DNA of 64,000 nucleotides, from contig OZ020586.1 in NCBI GenBank assembly GCA_963971535.1, forward strand, positions 75,064,949 to 75,128,948, written 5' to 3'. Within the stretch, counting starts at the first letter, position 1. Each line of letters opens with the position of its first letter. The notes below the pieces were generated by a model, which saw nothing but the letters and a program-made list of their open reading frames with translations, made no database searches and had not been told where the DNA came from. Source of the DNA: Notolepis coatsorum. Taxonomy: Eukaryota; Chordata; Actinopteri; Aulopiformes; Paralepididae. This document shows, piece by piece, positions 21,303 to 31,996 of the stretch. Position numbers and translations under genes: made by a program.

Positions 21303-24300
21303 AGCTGGAAGCTCTCTCTCAGCTCTCTTTCTCCGCCTTTGAAGTTTGTCCCGTGATCAGACAACAATGTAGACGGTTTTCCTTTCCGTGATGTGAATCT
21401 TCGGAAGGCCATAAGGAATGAGTCTGTGCTCATGGTCGGAAGGAGCTCGATATGTATCGCTCTGGTGGTCATGCATTTGAATACAATACCCCACCGCTTC
21501 TCGGTTCCTCTTCCTCTCTTTATATACAACGGGCCAAAGCAGTCCATGCCTGTGGAGTGGAATGGCTTGTCGCCGATTCGGAGGCGACAGGGGGGTAAGT
21601 CAGCCATCCGTGGTATGCTGGGCTGCGCGCGCCACTTACGGCAGTCTAGACAGGTTCGCTGGAAGCGCCGCACTGCTTCTCTCCCTTGCAGTATCCAATA
21701 ACGACGTCTGATCTCCGCGAAGACTCTCTCTGCTCCTGCGTGGTGTACATCCTCGTCGTATTTCTTTATGATCAGCTCTGTGACCTTGTGTCGGCTGTTC
21801 AAGACGATCGGGTACTTAATATCATCCGGTAGATCGGGGGCTCTCCGCAGGCGACCACCCACTCTGATGAGATTATGGGCGTCACTCTCTGGTGCCAGGT
21901 GGAGCAGTCTGCTGTCTGATGGGACGGGGTTTCCTCCCTGTAGACAGTCTAGCTCATCGGGGAACGAGTCTCGCTGGGCTCGTTGTAGTAGAAGAAGTTC
22001 TGCTTCTTCGTAGTCAGCTGCTGACATGTCAGTGGTGGACTGAATCTCTGGGTGGTGCCGCAGGAATGTTCTTTGCTGCGCACTCTCTAGGGTAATGCAG
22101 TCATCTATGTTGGGGTCTGTGGAGGCGACTGTGCTCAGTCCACAGAACATAGGTTTCTTGTTCTCAGCCTCCTCGTTACTTGCTTCCCGTGGGGTGGGCG
22201 TAGGCCACTCTCCTTCCGGGAGCTTGAGGAATTCTGGTCCGTCACTGTAGATGTTGCGACGGGTTAGGTCATCCAGAGACATTCCCCGGGTGATGACGTC
22301 AGCTGGGTTGTGTTTGGTGTCCACATACCGCCAGCTCGCTGCTTCTGTTAGCTCTTGAATCTCGGTGACTCTGACTCCCACGAAAACTTTGTATCTGCAT
22401 GAATCAGACTTGATCCATGTGAGTACTGTCGTGGAATCTGACCACAAGATTGTTCTGTGCACCGGAATGGTGAGTTCACGTTGGATTAACGTGGCTAGAT
22501 GCGCTCCTGCTAGGGCTGCGCAGAGCTCTAGACGTGGGATAGATTGTTGCTTACGTGGGGCTATTCTTGAGCGGGCCAGGATGAAAGCAGTGTGTATCTT
22601 TCCTCCCTTCTCTTGGGCACGCAAGTAGGCCACCGATCCATAGGCTACTTCGGAGGCGTCGCTGAAGACGTGTAGATCAATCTCGCATGTCTCTGGCCTC
22701 ACTGTGGATGGGAAGTAGCTGCGGCGTATATTGACGCCTGGGAGTGAGCGGAGTTCCGTCTCCCACTCTCTCCATGTTGAGGCAAGGTGTGCGGGTATTG
22801 GGTCGTCCCAGCCCTGGTCCTTGTCCCATAGTGCTCGTACAATCATCTTTGCCCTGGTGGTGTAAGGTAGAATACATCCCAACGGGTCATATTGTCTGGC
22901 GAGTGTTCTGTACACACTCCGTCTGGTGGTCGGTATCGCCGTCGACCTTCCCTGCTCTGGAGCCAAGGGTTTGTGTCTATAGTGGAGCGAGTCTGTTTTG
23001 AAGCGCCAGACTAGTCCTAGTGTCATTTCTTGGGCTTCTCCTGGGATGGTCGCCATCCAGGTCTCGCTGCTGGCAGCCTTGTCCGCGGGGGAGAGGCTGC
23101 GCAATACGTGCGGGTCACTGCTGGCCCACTGCCTGAGATCAAAGCCGCCTTTGATCAGGGAGGCGCGTAGCTTGATTAGGAGAGCCTCGGCTTCTTCTTG
23201 AGTCGAAACGCTTTGTAAACAGTTGTCCACGTAGAAACTGTTCTTCACACTGTGTCGGACCTCTTCATCTGCTGCTGGGTCCTCTGCGACGTGTTTCTGT
23301 AGTGCAAATGTAGCACAGTACGGGCTGCATGTGGTTCCGAAGGGGAGTACTTCCCACTGGTAGATGGCTGGGTTCTCATCTCCGATCCTCTCTCTCCATA
23401 GGAACCGCAGCAGGGTCTTGTCCTCCTCTACTAGTCTCACCTGTAAGAACATCCCTTTGATATCCCCGCTGATAGCCACCTTGTCCTGGCGGAAGCGCAG
23501 TAGCACGCCTAGTAGGGAGGGGCCGAGTGTGGGGCCGGGCAGAAGCTCTTTATTCAGATTTTGGGATCCGATCTGGTAGCTGCAGTTAAACACAATGCGA
23601 TCCTTGCCGTTGTGATGGACCTTGTGATGCGGCACGTACCATGATTCGGTCGTCTGATCGGCCTCTTTAATGTCAATCTTTGTTACGTGTCCCGCTGTGA
23701 TTAGCTTCTCAATCTCAGCACGGTACACACTCTCTTGAGCGGGGTCTTTGGCTAGGCGCCGCTCCGTGTTCAATAGATAGCGCTCCGTGGCGTCTTTCTT
23801 TGCGTGAAAGGTGGGCATTCCCTCTCGCCTCAGGAGTGGAGTTGCGTATCTCATCACTCCGCCGACTGTGACTCTCTTTGTCCCCTGCTCGAGTAGGTTG
23901 ATGGCGTAAATGTCTTCTTTAGAACGAATGTCTTTCTTTTCGTTCTTAAAGGGCATTGTCTCTAGTGTCCATAGCCTCTCGACATGCTGCAGGAGAGTGG
24001 TGTCTTCTTCTGTTGTTCTGGAGTGGAGGCAGCTAGTGGCTGCTGTTCGGTTGAGAGATTTAGCGAGGGGGCCTTGTAGGGTCCACCCTAGGCGGGTCTC
24101 GACTGCTGCAGGACAGCCTCGGGGTCCTGTATGGACCCGGTCAATCGGGACTATGAGTTCTGCATGGTCGGAGCCTATCAGCAGGGTCGGGGTAGCGCCG
24201 TCTATGAGCGGGATAGGTAATTGGCGCAGGTGCACATATTTATCCATCAACTTAGCGACAGGGTAGGTGTACTGCGATAGTCCTATTTCTTGGCTGGTGA

Positions 24301-26866
24301 AAGCATTTGTAATCTTATACCGTCGCTCTGGCTGCCCGTTTGCTGCGATAGTGAAGGAGACATTCTCGCCCTTTATCGTCTTTAAATCTCTTCTTATTGT
24401 CCGAATCGTCATTTCGTTCTTGCTCCCCCGCAGTCCCAGCTGGGCCGCAGCGGACGCGAGCAGAAGGGTCTTCTCTGACCCGTCATCAAGGACGGCGTAA
24501 GTGTCCATGACTTTATCTTGGTAGCTCAATGTCACACGGACTACCTTTAAGAGCACTTGGGCGCCGCTGCTGCTGGCGGGGTCAATGTACATGACACTTG
24601 CCTTGGTGCCGCTCGATGGTGCAGGTGGGGGCCGTCTTCTGTTACTTTCGTGTAGTATATCTAGATGGGCTCCGTCGCACCGACTGCACCTTTTCTTTAG
24701 GCGGCATTCGGCTGCCATGTGTGGCCGCGCACATCGGTAACAGCGCCTGTTGGACTTTATCCATTGACTCACTTCTTCTGCATTCATCTTTGTGAATAGG
24801 TCACATTGTGACAGCCAGTGTTCTTTCTCACAGTAGGGACACGCTATCTTCCACTTCTCTTTTCTCGAGGGGGTGCTGTGACTCTTACTGCTCGGTACTG
24901 ACTCTGATTGGTGCATGACAGTCACCGATCTTCTTCCATCATTTATTCTCCTGGGTCCCTCTCTGGAGCTTGGCGTGCTCCGCCCGAATGTATCCAGTCG
25001 TAAGCTGCTGACTTCTCTCGCCAGGAAGTCGGCTAGATCAAGGAGGGATGGTTCGGGGCCGTTGGGATCCCGGTAGTCTCTCTGCCGCCTAAAACTCTCC
25101 TGTCTTGCGGGTGGCAGCTTCTCCAAAATCCTCTCGACGTTAGAGTTGGCGTATAGCTCATGCATGCCCTTTTCCCGTTGCGCTCCCAGCATCCCTACCA
25201 GGGACTGCACTTTGATTGACAGGTCGTCTAATGAGCGATTGTCTGTGGCTGGGGGTAGGCGATCAATATGCCTTATCTCTTGGATTACGTAATCCCATAT
25301 ACGTCCATATCTCTGGTCCAGCGCCGCTAGGGCCGCTGTGTATGGTGTCGAAGAGGTGGCATAGGCTAGCGCTATATTGTGCGCTTGCGGTACTTTCAGG
25401 TGCTTCAGTAATATTGCATACTTGTGGCGTTCGTCAGCGACATCCACCATCATTGTCTCTAAGCACATCCGGAGCTCCGTGTACTGTGCTCGACTCTCAT
25501 AGGCGAAGTCTGGGAATGACGGCGTGGCAATGTATGACGCCGTGGATGGCTGATACATCGGCGAGCGTTGGGGGAGAGACCTCCTGGGCGAGTCCCCTCT
25601 TGCGCCTCGCTGTGGGCTGGTACTGACAGGGTACCATGGCCCGCTGGTCCAGGTGCTGTTCCTCGGGGCTGGTCGTGCGTCGTGCTCACCCGTGAATAGA
25701 GTCGGGGGTCTGTAGCGCAGCGCCGCGGGGGTATAGCCTGGACTGTACTGGACCTCCTGGTCCGGTGGAGTACTGTGCTGTCGTCGGGCTTGGTTCTCCT
25801 CCTCTCCCTCTTCTTCCTCTATCAGATCTTCCAGATCCTGTAATCGTTTATTTAGCTTCTCCGCAGTGTATGCCGCTCCTTCCTTGTAGCTGGGTCTCGC
25901 TTGGACCGGTCTGGGAAGGGGGTCTGCGGGGGGTATAGGCTCGGTCTGTTGGTCAAGTTCAGGGTCGCTTGCTCGGTGAGGAGACGCTGCCCTTGACTGT
26001 TGTCTCGACGAGTTCCTTGAACCCCTGGCGGAGGGAGAGGGTGTTGCCTTGCGGATCAGCTGCTCCATTAGCTGCGCTTGTAACTTGTCGCGCTCGACTT
26101 CGCGCTTGGTGAGATCTGCTTCTCTTTGGGCACCGGCAGCGGCGCGCTGGGCGTCGGCCCGGTCCCTTGCCATATTCTCTTCCGTCTGAAGGCGTCTCAT
26201 CTCCAGGCGTGTGCGCTCTTCTTCGCTCCGTTGTTGCGCTTGGAGTTGTTCGCGCTCGCTGAGCGCCTGTGCTTGGAGTTGTTCGCGCTCGCTAAGCGCC
26301 TGTGCTTGGAGACGATCGCGTTCACCCTGAAGTCGGTCGCGTTCGGTAGAGGCTGTCAGGCTGACGAGGAACGCCTGTTGTAGCATCCTCTCCGCTTCGC
26401 TGGGGGAAGGCGGTTGTGGAGGTGAGCCGCTCCTGCGTGAGCCGCTCCTGGGGGTACTCGTTGGGGAGTCCTGGAGCTCTATTTCCTCGGCGCTCTCCTC
26501 CTCTTCTTCCGTGCAGAGTTCTCTCTCTGTAGGGTTGTCTTCCTCCCGGGGCTGGTCGGGGACTACTTCTTGGGTAGTGGCGGGGGGTAAAGGCATGTCA
26601 GCTCCCTCCTGGTCCCCACCGTGAGCTTGGTCAGTTACATTAGGACCTACTAGGGCCTCTGTGGTCGGGGAAACCTGGTCGTTAAGGTCAGACATAATTT
26701 TACTTTCTACTTTTACCGCGTTTACCGTTTGTCGAAGGCTAGGTAGTTGACTGACAGTGTAATCCTCTAAGTACTGAGGTGGCTGTCGTCTGCGCCGCGG
26801 GCGTTCTAGGTTAGGAGGACCGTTTCGTGGAGTGTTCATCATAGGCCATTTCAATATTAATAACAC
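21191..26866 (-). CDS. BEL/Pao Gag-Pol polyprotein
   Basis: 1,891 codons, starting 45 nt inside the 5' LTR. In order: a charged N-terminus with a coiled coil of RDRLQ/REQLQAQALSE repeats (about residues 175-270); a Gag-like core (about 450-640); a CPYCEKEHWLSQC finger (about 676) and CYRCARPHMAAEC and CSRC knuckles (about 700-725); and an aspartic protease with YAVLDDGSEKTLL (about 789), the A17/DUF1758 type. Reverse transcriptase follows with FYVDN (about 1210) as the catalytic box, then RNase H with VFSDAS (about 1399). The integrase HHCC finger is HH (about 1705) to CLDC (about 1735), and the core has MDCFGP (about 1770) and LLSDHGTNF (about 1837). The last 30 or so codons are out of frame relative to the family, so this frame lacks the final catalytic Glu. 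It probably acts in cytoplasmic virus-like particles and nuclear integration. Confidence 0.95.
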   Translation of the reverse strand: MLLILKWPMMNTPRNGPPNLERPRRRRQPPQYLEDYTVSQLPSLRQTVNAVKVESKIMSDLNDQVSPTTEALVGPNVTDQAHGGDQEGADMPLPPATTQEVVPDQPREEDNPTERELCTEEEEESAEEIELQDSPTSTPRSGSRRSGSPPQPPSPSEAERMLQQAFLVSLTASTERDRLQGERDRLQAQALSEREQLQAQALSEREQLQAQQRSEEERTRLEMRRLQTEENMARDRADAQRAAAGAQREADLTKREVERDKLQAQLMEQLIRKATPSPSARGSRNSSRQQSRAASPHRASDPELDQQTEPIPPADPLPRPVQARPSYKEGAAYTAEKLNKRLQDLEDLIEEEEGEEENQARRQHSTPPDQEVQYSPGYTPAALRYRPPTLFTGEHDARPAPRNSTWTSGPWYPVSTSPQRGARGDSPRRSLPQRSPMYQPSTASYIATPSFPDFAYESRAQYTELRMCLETMMVDVADERHKYAILLKHLKVPQAHNIALAYATSSTPYTAALAALDQRYGRIWDYVIQEIRHIDRLPPATDNRSLDDLSIKVQSLVGMLGAQREKGMHELYANSNVERILEKLPPARQESFRRQRDYRDPNGPEPSLLDLADFLAREVSSLRLDTFGRSTPSSREGPRRINDGRRSVTVMHQSESVPSSKSHSTPSRKEKWKIACPYCEKEHWLSQCDLFTKMNAEEVSQWIKSNRRCYRCARPHMAAECRLKKRCSRCDGAHLDILHESNRRRPPPAPSSGTKASVMYIDPASSSGAQVLLKVVRVTLSYQDKVMDTYAVLDDGSEKTLLLASAAAQLGLRGSKNEMTIRTIRRDLKTIKGENVSFTIAANGQPERRYKITNAFTSQEIGLSQYTYPVAKLMDKYVHLRQLPIPLIDGATPTLLIGSDHAELIVPIDRVHTGPRGCPAAVETRLGWTLQGPLAKSLNRTAATSCLHSRTTEEDTTLLQHVERLWTLETMPFKNEKKDIRSKEDIYAINLLEQGTKRVTVGGVMRYATPLLRREGMPTFHAKKDATERYLLNTERRLAKDPAQESVYRAEIEKLITAGHVTKIDIKEADQTTESWYVPHHKVHHNGKDRIVFNCSYQIGSQNLNKELLPGPTLGPSLLGVLLRFRQDKVAISGDIKGMFLQVRLVEEDKTLLRFLWRERIGDENPAIYQWEVLPFGTTCSPYCATFALQKHVAEDPAADEEVRHSVKNSFYVDNCLQSVSTQEEAEALLIKLRASLIKGGFDLRQWASSDPHVLRSLSPADKAASSETWMATIPGEAQEMTLGLVWRFKTDSLHYRHKPLAPEQGRSTAIPTTRRSVYRTLARQYDPLGCILPYTTRAKMIVRALWDKDQGWDDPIPAHLASTWREWETELRSLPGVNIRRSYFPSTVRPETCEIDLHVFSDASEVAYGSVAYLRAQEKGGKIHTAFILARSRIAPRKQQSIPRLELCAALAGAHLATLIQRELTIPVHRTILWSDSTTVLTWIKSDSCRYKVFVGVRVTEIQELTEAASWRYVDTKHNPADVITRGMSLDDLTRRNIYSDGPEFLKLPEGEWPTPTPREASNEEAENKKPMFCGLSTVASTDPNIDDCITLESAQQRTFLRHHPEIQSTTDMSAADYEEAELLLLQRAQRDSFPDELDCLQGGNPVPSDSRLLHLAPESDAHNLIRVGGRLRRAPDLPDDIKYPIVLNSRHKVTELIIKKYDEDVHHAGAERVFAEIRRRYWILQGREAVRRFQRTCLDCRKWRAQPSIPRMADLPPCRLRIGDKPFHSTGMDCFGPLYIKRGRGTEKRWGIVFKCMTTRAIHIELLPTMSTDSFLMAFRRFTSRKGKPSTLLSDHGTNFKGGERELRESFQLWAQNLRPTSLHPRLTSSLIPRTHPTSVEPGNEKYVL

Positions 26867-26891
26867 TATATTAATATTACACTAGTTACCC

Positions 26892-26908
26892 TCCGGCTCG
26901 AAGGACCA
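26892..26908 (-). other. Primer-binding site, tRNA-Tyr
   Basis: On the minus strand TGGTCCTTCGAGCCGGA starts two bases after the 5' LTR. Its complement TCCGGCTCGAAGGACCA is the 3' end of eukaryotic tRNA-Tyr with CCA, as I recall that tRNA. Confidence 0.85.
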
Positions 26909-26910
26909 AT

Positions 26911-28303
26911 TGTAACTGAGGGGTACAATTCCCTGACTGTATTGTTAGATATGGTATTTAATACCACTACCTCTTGTACTTTAACTTCTGGCCATCCAGT
27001 ACATGATATAAGTATGATGAACACTTTCCCACCTGATGAAACGAAGTCCACACAAATGTACAAATCGAATATTTAATATAGCAAAAGGTATATACAACGT
27101 TCACTTGTTTACACTTATGATTTGAAATATGCACTTGTATGGCAAATGAGTATTCGTAGGTAAATCAACATTGAATGTCCAATCTCTGGTTACGCAGGGA
27201 GTAAGTATACAACCTGGATATTTAGGAACTATAGCGATGGTACTTAAATGATTATAGCTGGATACACTAAGGGGGGGGGGGTCCCGCTGGTTGTAAGACA
27301 GTAGGAGGGGGGGGTTAGAGAAGCCGCTGGCGGTATCCCATCTGGCCGACGATTTCTTGGGAGAATTCAAAGTCTTGAACACGGTGCCCACAGAACCTCG
27401 GTCCGCAGACGAATACAGCTGGACCCTCTGGTGGACGGTAGCTGCCGGTCCACAACGGAGAGACGTGAGGCGACCTCACTGGTGTAGAGCGCCGTCTCAC
27501 CTGGAGTCCTCTCCGGGGGGTAGTTCCAACACTCCGCAGTGTTGGCCGTTATCCATGGAATAATCAAAGCACCCAAAGCATAATCCAAGCCGTGGAAGGC
27601 TCGCCGTCGTCCGGGTAGAGTAATCCAATATACAGGTCCAGTCGCCCTGGCCCGGAGCTCCTCGGATGCAAGCACCACTAGGGGTCTGCCCAGCCTGGTT
27701 AAGCGTCCAGATAACGTCAGGAACGATGGGGGTACTGATAACTTTATAACTCTAACCGAACGATGCACCATACATAAATAGACTATTATTAGCTTAATAG
27801 AATACGTCCAACTCGACGGTATAGTGCCAAACTATGACTATTCAACTATTAATCCACACGATATCTCAATGCCTATTCTGAGGCCAAGTAGGCCTTACTA
27901 CACCACACGTGCGTCGTGGGTGAGGCTTCGCGTCTGTCACTCTGTTGGAGGGTAAAGAACTGGACTAAAAGCAAGTTCTACTTTACTTGCGCCATATATA
28001 TATGCGCTATGAACAAATAGTACCATTCGTATTTCGCCCGACGTATTCCTACGCGGAACCGGGGCTTGCCACGACATGTTGGGCGGCACGATTGAACTTG
28101 AACCTAGGGGTATGGCAACCTGGCGCCAGGTTCTCGTCCAATGGTAGAATGAAACTATTATGGGCTGTTTAGTAGACTAAAGGGATATTCAGTGCATATT
28201 GTACAAGGAATATACAGGGGATATCAAACGATATACAAACACTATTTAAATATATATATATAAATAAACATATATATTCGGTTTAATCTGATCCTTCACA
28301 ACA
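26911..28303 (-). repeat. BEL 5' LTR (promoter-bearing)
   Basis: 1,393 bp. On the minus strand a CATATATATATGG TATA-like stretch sits at about 27991-28004, roughly 300 bp into the LTR, a candidate core promoter. Confidence 0.93.
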
Positions 28304-28632
28304 ACCTGGCTTAAAAACATGACCTGGTTTAAAAACATGACCTGGTTTAAAAACATGACCTGGTTTAAAAACATGACCTGGTTTAACAACATGACCTGGT
28401 TTAAAAACATGACCTGGTTTAAAAACACGACCTGGTTTAAAAACACGACCTGGCTTAAAAACATGACCTGGTTTAAAAACACGACCTGGTTTAAAAACAC
28501 GACCTAGCTTAAAAACATGACCTGGTTTAAAAACATGACCTGGTTTAAAAACACGACCTGGTTTAAAAACACGACCTGGTTTAAAAACATGACCTGGCTT
28601 AAAAACATGACCTGGCTTAAAAACATGACCTG
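28304..28632. repeat. 18-bp minisatellite, right part
   Basis: About 18 units of GACCTGGTTTAAAAACAT with CAT/CAC and GTTT/GCTT variants. Because 18 is divisible by three, both strands stay open and read as hexapeptide repeats (MTWFKN on plus, HVFKPG on minus). This is a property of the repeat rather than a gene. The first five bases (ACCTG) are the right BEL target duplication. Confidence 0.92.
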
Positions 28633-28870
28633 GCTGCTTATTGCTTATTCCCAGAGGAAGAGTACGCCCGAGTGCTTCCGCGTTTTCCCTGATTGGCTGC
28701 GACGCGACACGCCCCGCGGCAGGCGCGGCAGCCGCAGAGCGGAGCGGCAGAGCTTGCGGCATTGTGTAGCCGTAATCCCTGATGATTTTCATTCGATACT
28801 TAGCTCACCTGGCAGCGCTGCGGTCCGTTGGTGACAAGTTCGAATCCCTTCAATTTATTTTATTTTTTTT
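28633..28870. other. GC-rich segment ending in a tRNA-like stretch
   Basis: 28798-28850 has TTAGCTCACCTGGCAG (A-box-like) and AAGTTCGAATCCC (B box), a likely SINE head or tRNA relic. The preceding 28670-28770 is GC-rich with no gene. Confidence 0.45.
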
Positions 28871-29261
28871 TTAAAGGGGAACTATTTTACTATTTCTTTC
28901 ACTATTTGGGCACTTTTACACAATTCCTGTGAGTCTATGGAACACCTCTGTAATATATATATTTTTTTTATTCATTGTTTTGTATTTCTAATCAAGTCCT
29001 CAAAAACAGCATTTTTCTACCTCAAGATCTCGAGCCGTTTTGAGCCTGGGCTGCAGGTGCAGGTGCAGGTGCAGGTGCCACTGTGTGCAGCTCATCTTGT
29101 ATCTCAACATTAACATGCAGCGGTGTCTTTATGACATCACAGATAGGCACATTTTCAGATGACTCAGTTCAGTGAGGGTGAATATTGTGAGAGGAGAATT
29201 GGAAGAATGCGCCAATATGAGAATCTTGAGACATAGATCATATTAATATAAGTTCACATTA

Positions 29262-30190
29262 ACAGTGTGGTGAAGAAGGCACGACAACGCCTCTACTTCC
29301 TCAGGCGCCTAAGGAAGTTCCAAGTCAGCCAGAAGATCCTTAAGAACTTCTACTCATGTACAATAGAGAGCATCTTGACCGGCAACATCACCTCCTGGTT
29401 TGGGAATAGCACTGCAAAAGACCAAAGCAGACTACAAAGAGTGACACGTTCAGCCGAACGCACAATTGGAGGGGGGCTCCCCACCCTCCAGAACATTTAC
29501 TACAAGCGTTGCAAGGGGAAGGCTAAGAGAATTATTAAGGACTCGAGCCACCCGAACAACTGCCTCTTTGAACTGCTGCCGTCAGGCAAGCGATACAGGA
29601 GTCTCAAGGCGAGCACAGAAAGACTCAGAAGTAGCTTCTATCCCCAGGCCATCAGGCTGCTAAACGAACAATGAATGAACACTACACAACAACAACCACC
29701 AAACACACATAGCACACACATCCACACGCACACACTCACTTTAAACAAACACACTGTAGCACCCACTCCACACACTTTATAGCACACACCCACTTTAAAC
29801 AAACACACTGTAGCACCCACTCCCCACACTTTATATTTATGGATGAAGGATTGCACTACAACTCGTACACCTTACTGTAAATTGTACCTAAAATTGTACC
29901 TCATCCCATTTCTGCTTTGCACTAGATAGTACTGTACATTAGTACACTGCATAGTATTGTGTATTGTATATTATATGGTAACTCAGAACATTGTACATAT
30001 GTCTATACCGAACACTGTGACCTCATTTTCTTCTTCTAAATTCATGCTATATTATGTTATTATGTTATTTGATACTATCTTGTCTAGCACAGTCTCTGGA
30101 GCGTAACAGTAAGAAGCATTTTGTATGAAAGTATTCTGTACTTCTGTATGACAACTATTAAAGAACTTGAACTTGAACTTGAACTTCACA
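29262..30190 (+). mobile_element. Truncated non-LTR retrotransposon with (TTGAAC)n tail
   Basis: A 5'-truncated LINE: the end of ORF2, a 3' UTR rich in CACACA with an ACAACTATTAAAGAAC end, then a TTGAACTTGAAC tail at about 30165-30186. A shorter relative is at 56838-56953. Confidence 0.8.
29267..29674 (+). pseudogene. LINE ORF2 C-terminal remnant
   Basis: The open frame reads KKARQRLYFLRRLRKFQVSQ, later ITSWFGNS and LLPSGKRYRSLKA...SSFYPQAIRLLN. These are blocks seen downstream of the reverse transcriptase in several vertebrate LINE ORF2 proteins. There is no RT domain, so it cannot be functional on its own. I do not assign the clade with confidence. Confidence 0.75.
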
Positions 30191-30249
30191 TAGCTAGGAA
30201 ACAATGCTAAACACTCAAAAAGGCCATTTATAAGATAGTTCCCCTTTAA

Positions 30250-30512
30250 CGTTCATTCTTTAAGCTGGTTATGTTTAGGCATTAAGGTTAAGGTTAAGGT
30301 TGGGCATTGTTTCGGAGTTGGTTAAGGTTAGAAGGGTTAAGTTTAGTCGCTGTTAAGGAGCTGGTTAAGGTTAGAGTTTGTCTTAGAGAATGGCAATATT
30401 CTTTCGGAGTTGGTTATGGTTAAGGTTAAGGTTAGGCATGGTTAAGGTTAAGGTTAAGGTTAGGCATTGTTTCGGAGTTGGTTATGGTTAGAAGGGTTAA
30501 GTTTAGGCGCTG
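30250..30512. repeat. GGTTAAGGTTA-rich degenerate repeat
   Basis: Repeated GGTTAAGG, TTTCGGAGTTGG and GTTAGAAGGGTTAAG blocks. The repeat resumes at 31459-31500 after the TTAA element, including AGAGTTTGTCTTAGAGAATG on both sides, so that element split the repeat. Confidence 0.7.
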
Positions 30513-31458
30513 TTAACTCTTTCAATGCCATGCCTGGTTTTCCATTTTACCGCTTGAATGCCACCATCCGCGCCAATGTTAACGTTAATATCGCCTAATC
30601 TATGTTTTAAATTATGGCTATGTGTCTAATCTGCCCATCGCATTATCAAAGACTATTTTCCAGACAGTGCTGTGAAGGCAGATTGTTTTTTTATCGCGTC
30701 GTTGCCGTTTCAGAGCAGTTAGAAAAGCCCCCGTTTTGATATAAAAAACAGCTCATTCCGGAGCATTCTATGAAAATCGTCTTTTAGTGGAATATTCCAC
30801 AACGTTGATATTCGTCGGCCTTTTTATGAATCGTTTTCAAATAAACGCTAGATGATCAATATTATACGTGCATGCACGCACATTACGGCCGCGCGCGGAT
30901 AATCGCCTCGTTGATTTCCTCTCGGAGTTTTACATTGAAACCGAAAGAAGACATTTCACAAAACAGCTTATAACTTCATCAAACTTACTCTGATTATCCT
31001 ACCACTGATAACATAGAGTCCTTACCTGACATCAGATGGTATCCAACTGGTATATTCCAATTCCTGATCACCATTCGAAAAAATCGATACGTGTATGGAT
31101 CCAACGCGACACAGTGGATCTCCATGATCCGAGGGGATCTGAGGCTCCAGAATGAACTCTAGTAACCCCGGCTGGATCAGTGAACTGGAAAATGTGGAGT
31201 ACCGGATTTTTTTCCCCATTCATTTTCATTGAGTCCATTCCAAAATCACTTATGTCATCTGGGAGACGACAGGGGGCGCTTTTTTCCACAGTGATCACCG
31301 GCGCAGCTCGGCAATACTCGGGTAGGCTCGGGTGATGCAATAATTTTTCAGATCGCAAAAAAAAAAAAAAAAAAAAAATTCCGAGAAATCTCGTGAGTGG
31401 CTAGCAACCACCTATAAAAAAACACGAGAAATCTTGTGAGTGGCACTGAAAGAGTTAA
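30513..31458. mobile_element. piggyBac-like MITE, TTAA target
   Basis: TTAACTCTTTCAATGCCA at the left and TGGCACTGAAAGAGTTAA at the right are inverted with one mismatch, and TTAA (30513-30516, 31455-31458) is the duplicated target. Similar TTAACYCTTTSNNTGCC ends are known from vertebrate piggyBac-derived MITEs. No transposase. Confidence 0.8.
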
Positions 31459-31722
31459 GGAGCTGGTTAAGGTTAGAGTTTGTCTTAGAGAATGGCAATA
31501 GACAGCCTATTTCCGCGCTGCAGCGCGAGGCAATAGACAGCCTATTTCCGCGCTGCAGCTCTCTCGCGCTGCCGTGGTCACATGGGCGTCATGGCCAATC
31601 AGAGAAAACGCGGAAGCACGCGACATACTCTTCCGCTGGGAATAAGCTACACGCGACATGAAACGACATTTCATAATCGTTTGAAGCTAAATTCAAGAAG
31701 AAATAAAATGTGATTAATTGTC

Positions 31723-31789
<67 letters not shown>
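31723..31789. repeat. (GT)n microsatellite
   Basis: About 33 GT units; the long Cys-Val frame here is an artefact. A TAGGGCTGCAACAAACGATT stretch follows at 31799 and may be an orphan hAT terminus. Confidence 0.95.
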
Positions 31790-31790
<1 letters not shown>

Positions 31791-31996
31791 ACGCATGTTA
31801 GGGCTGCAACAAACGATTATTTTATCAATCAATCTGTCAATTATTTTAACCCTGACAGGGTTAACAACACATACAAACATGAAAGGGTTAATAACACATC
31901 CTGTACAAAGACCTAGAGACTCAACTGTAGCCAGAAGGTCACAGGTTCAATCCCCTGTGACAGTCAACGTGCACATCCCTTTAGAAGTGTCCTTGA

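Larger units (their letters stand above)
19149..28303 (-). mobile_element. BEL/Pao LTR retrotransposon, complete, very young
   Basis: A 9,155-bp minus-strand element: 5' LTR 26911-28303, primer site 26892-26908, gag-pol 26866 down to 20637, polypurine tract just beyond 20543, and 3' LTR 19149-20543. The 5-bp duplication ACCTG flanks it. The LTRs differ by one substitution (19651 A, 27411 G) and by 13 versus 11 G at a homopolymer, so insertion was recent. A solo LTR of the same family lies at 52409-53759 in the opposite orientation. The only obvious defect is a frameshift late in integrase. Confidence 0.95.
28871..30249. mobile_element. TTAA-flanked inverted-terminal element
   Basis: TTAA at 28871-28874 and 30246-30249 brackets ends AAGGGGAACTAT.TTA and its inverse. 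No transposase. A LINE fragment (29262-30190) occupies most of the interior. TTAA duplication suggests piggyBac-type mobilisation. Confidence 0.7.

Noticed and set aside
23910..24266. Plus-strand frames inside the BEL polyprotein region
   Set aside because: Shadows of the minus-strand Gag-Pol frame.
28283..28792. 169-codon minus-strand frame with FKPGHV repeats
   Set aside because: Generated by the stop-free 18-bp minisatellite.
31589..31880. Direct-repeat arrays considered as CRISPR-like
   Set aside because: They are uniform microsatellites with no spacers; the context is a vertebrate genome.
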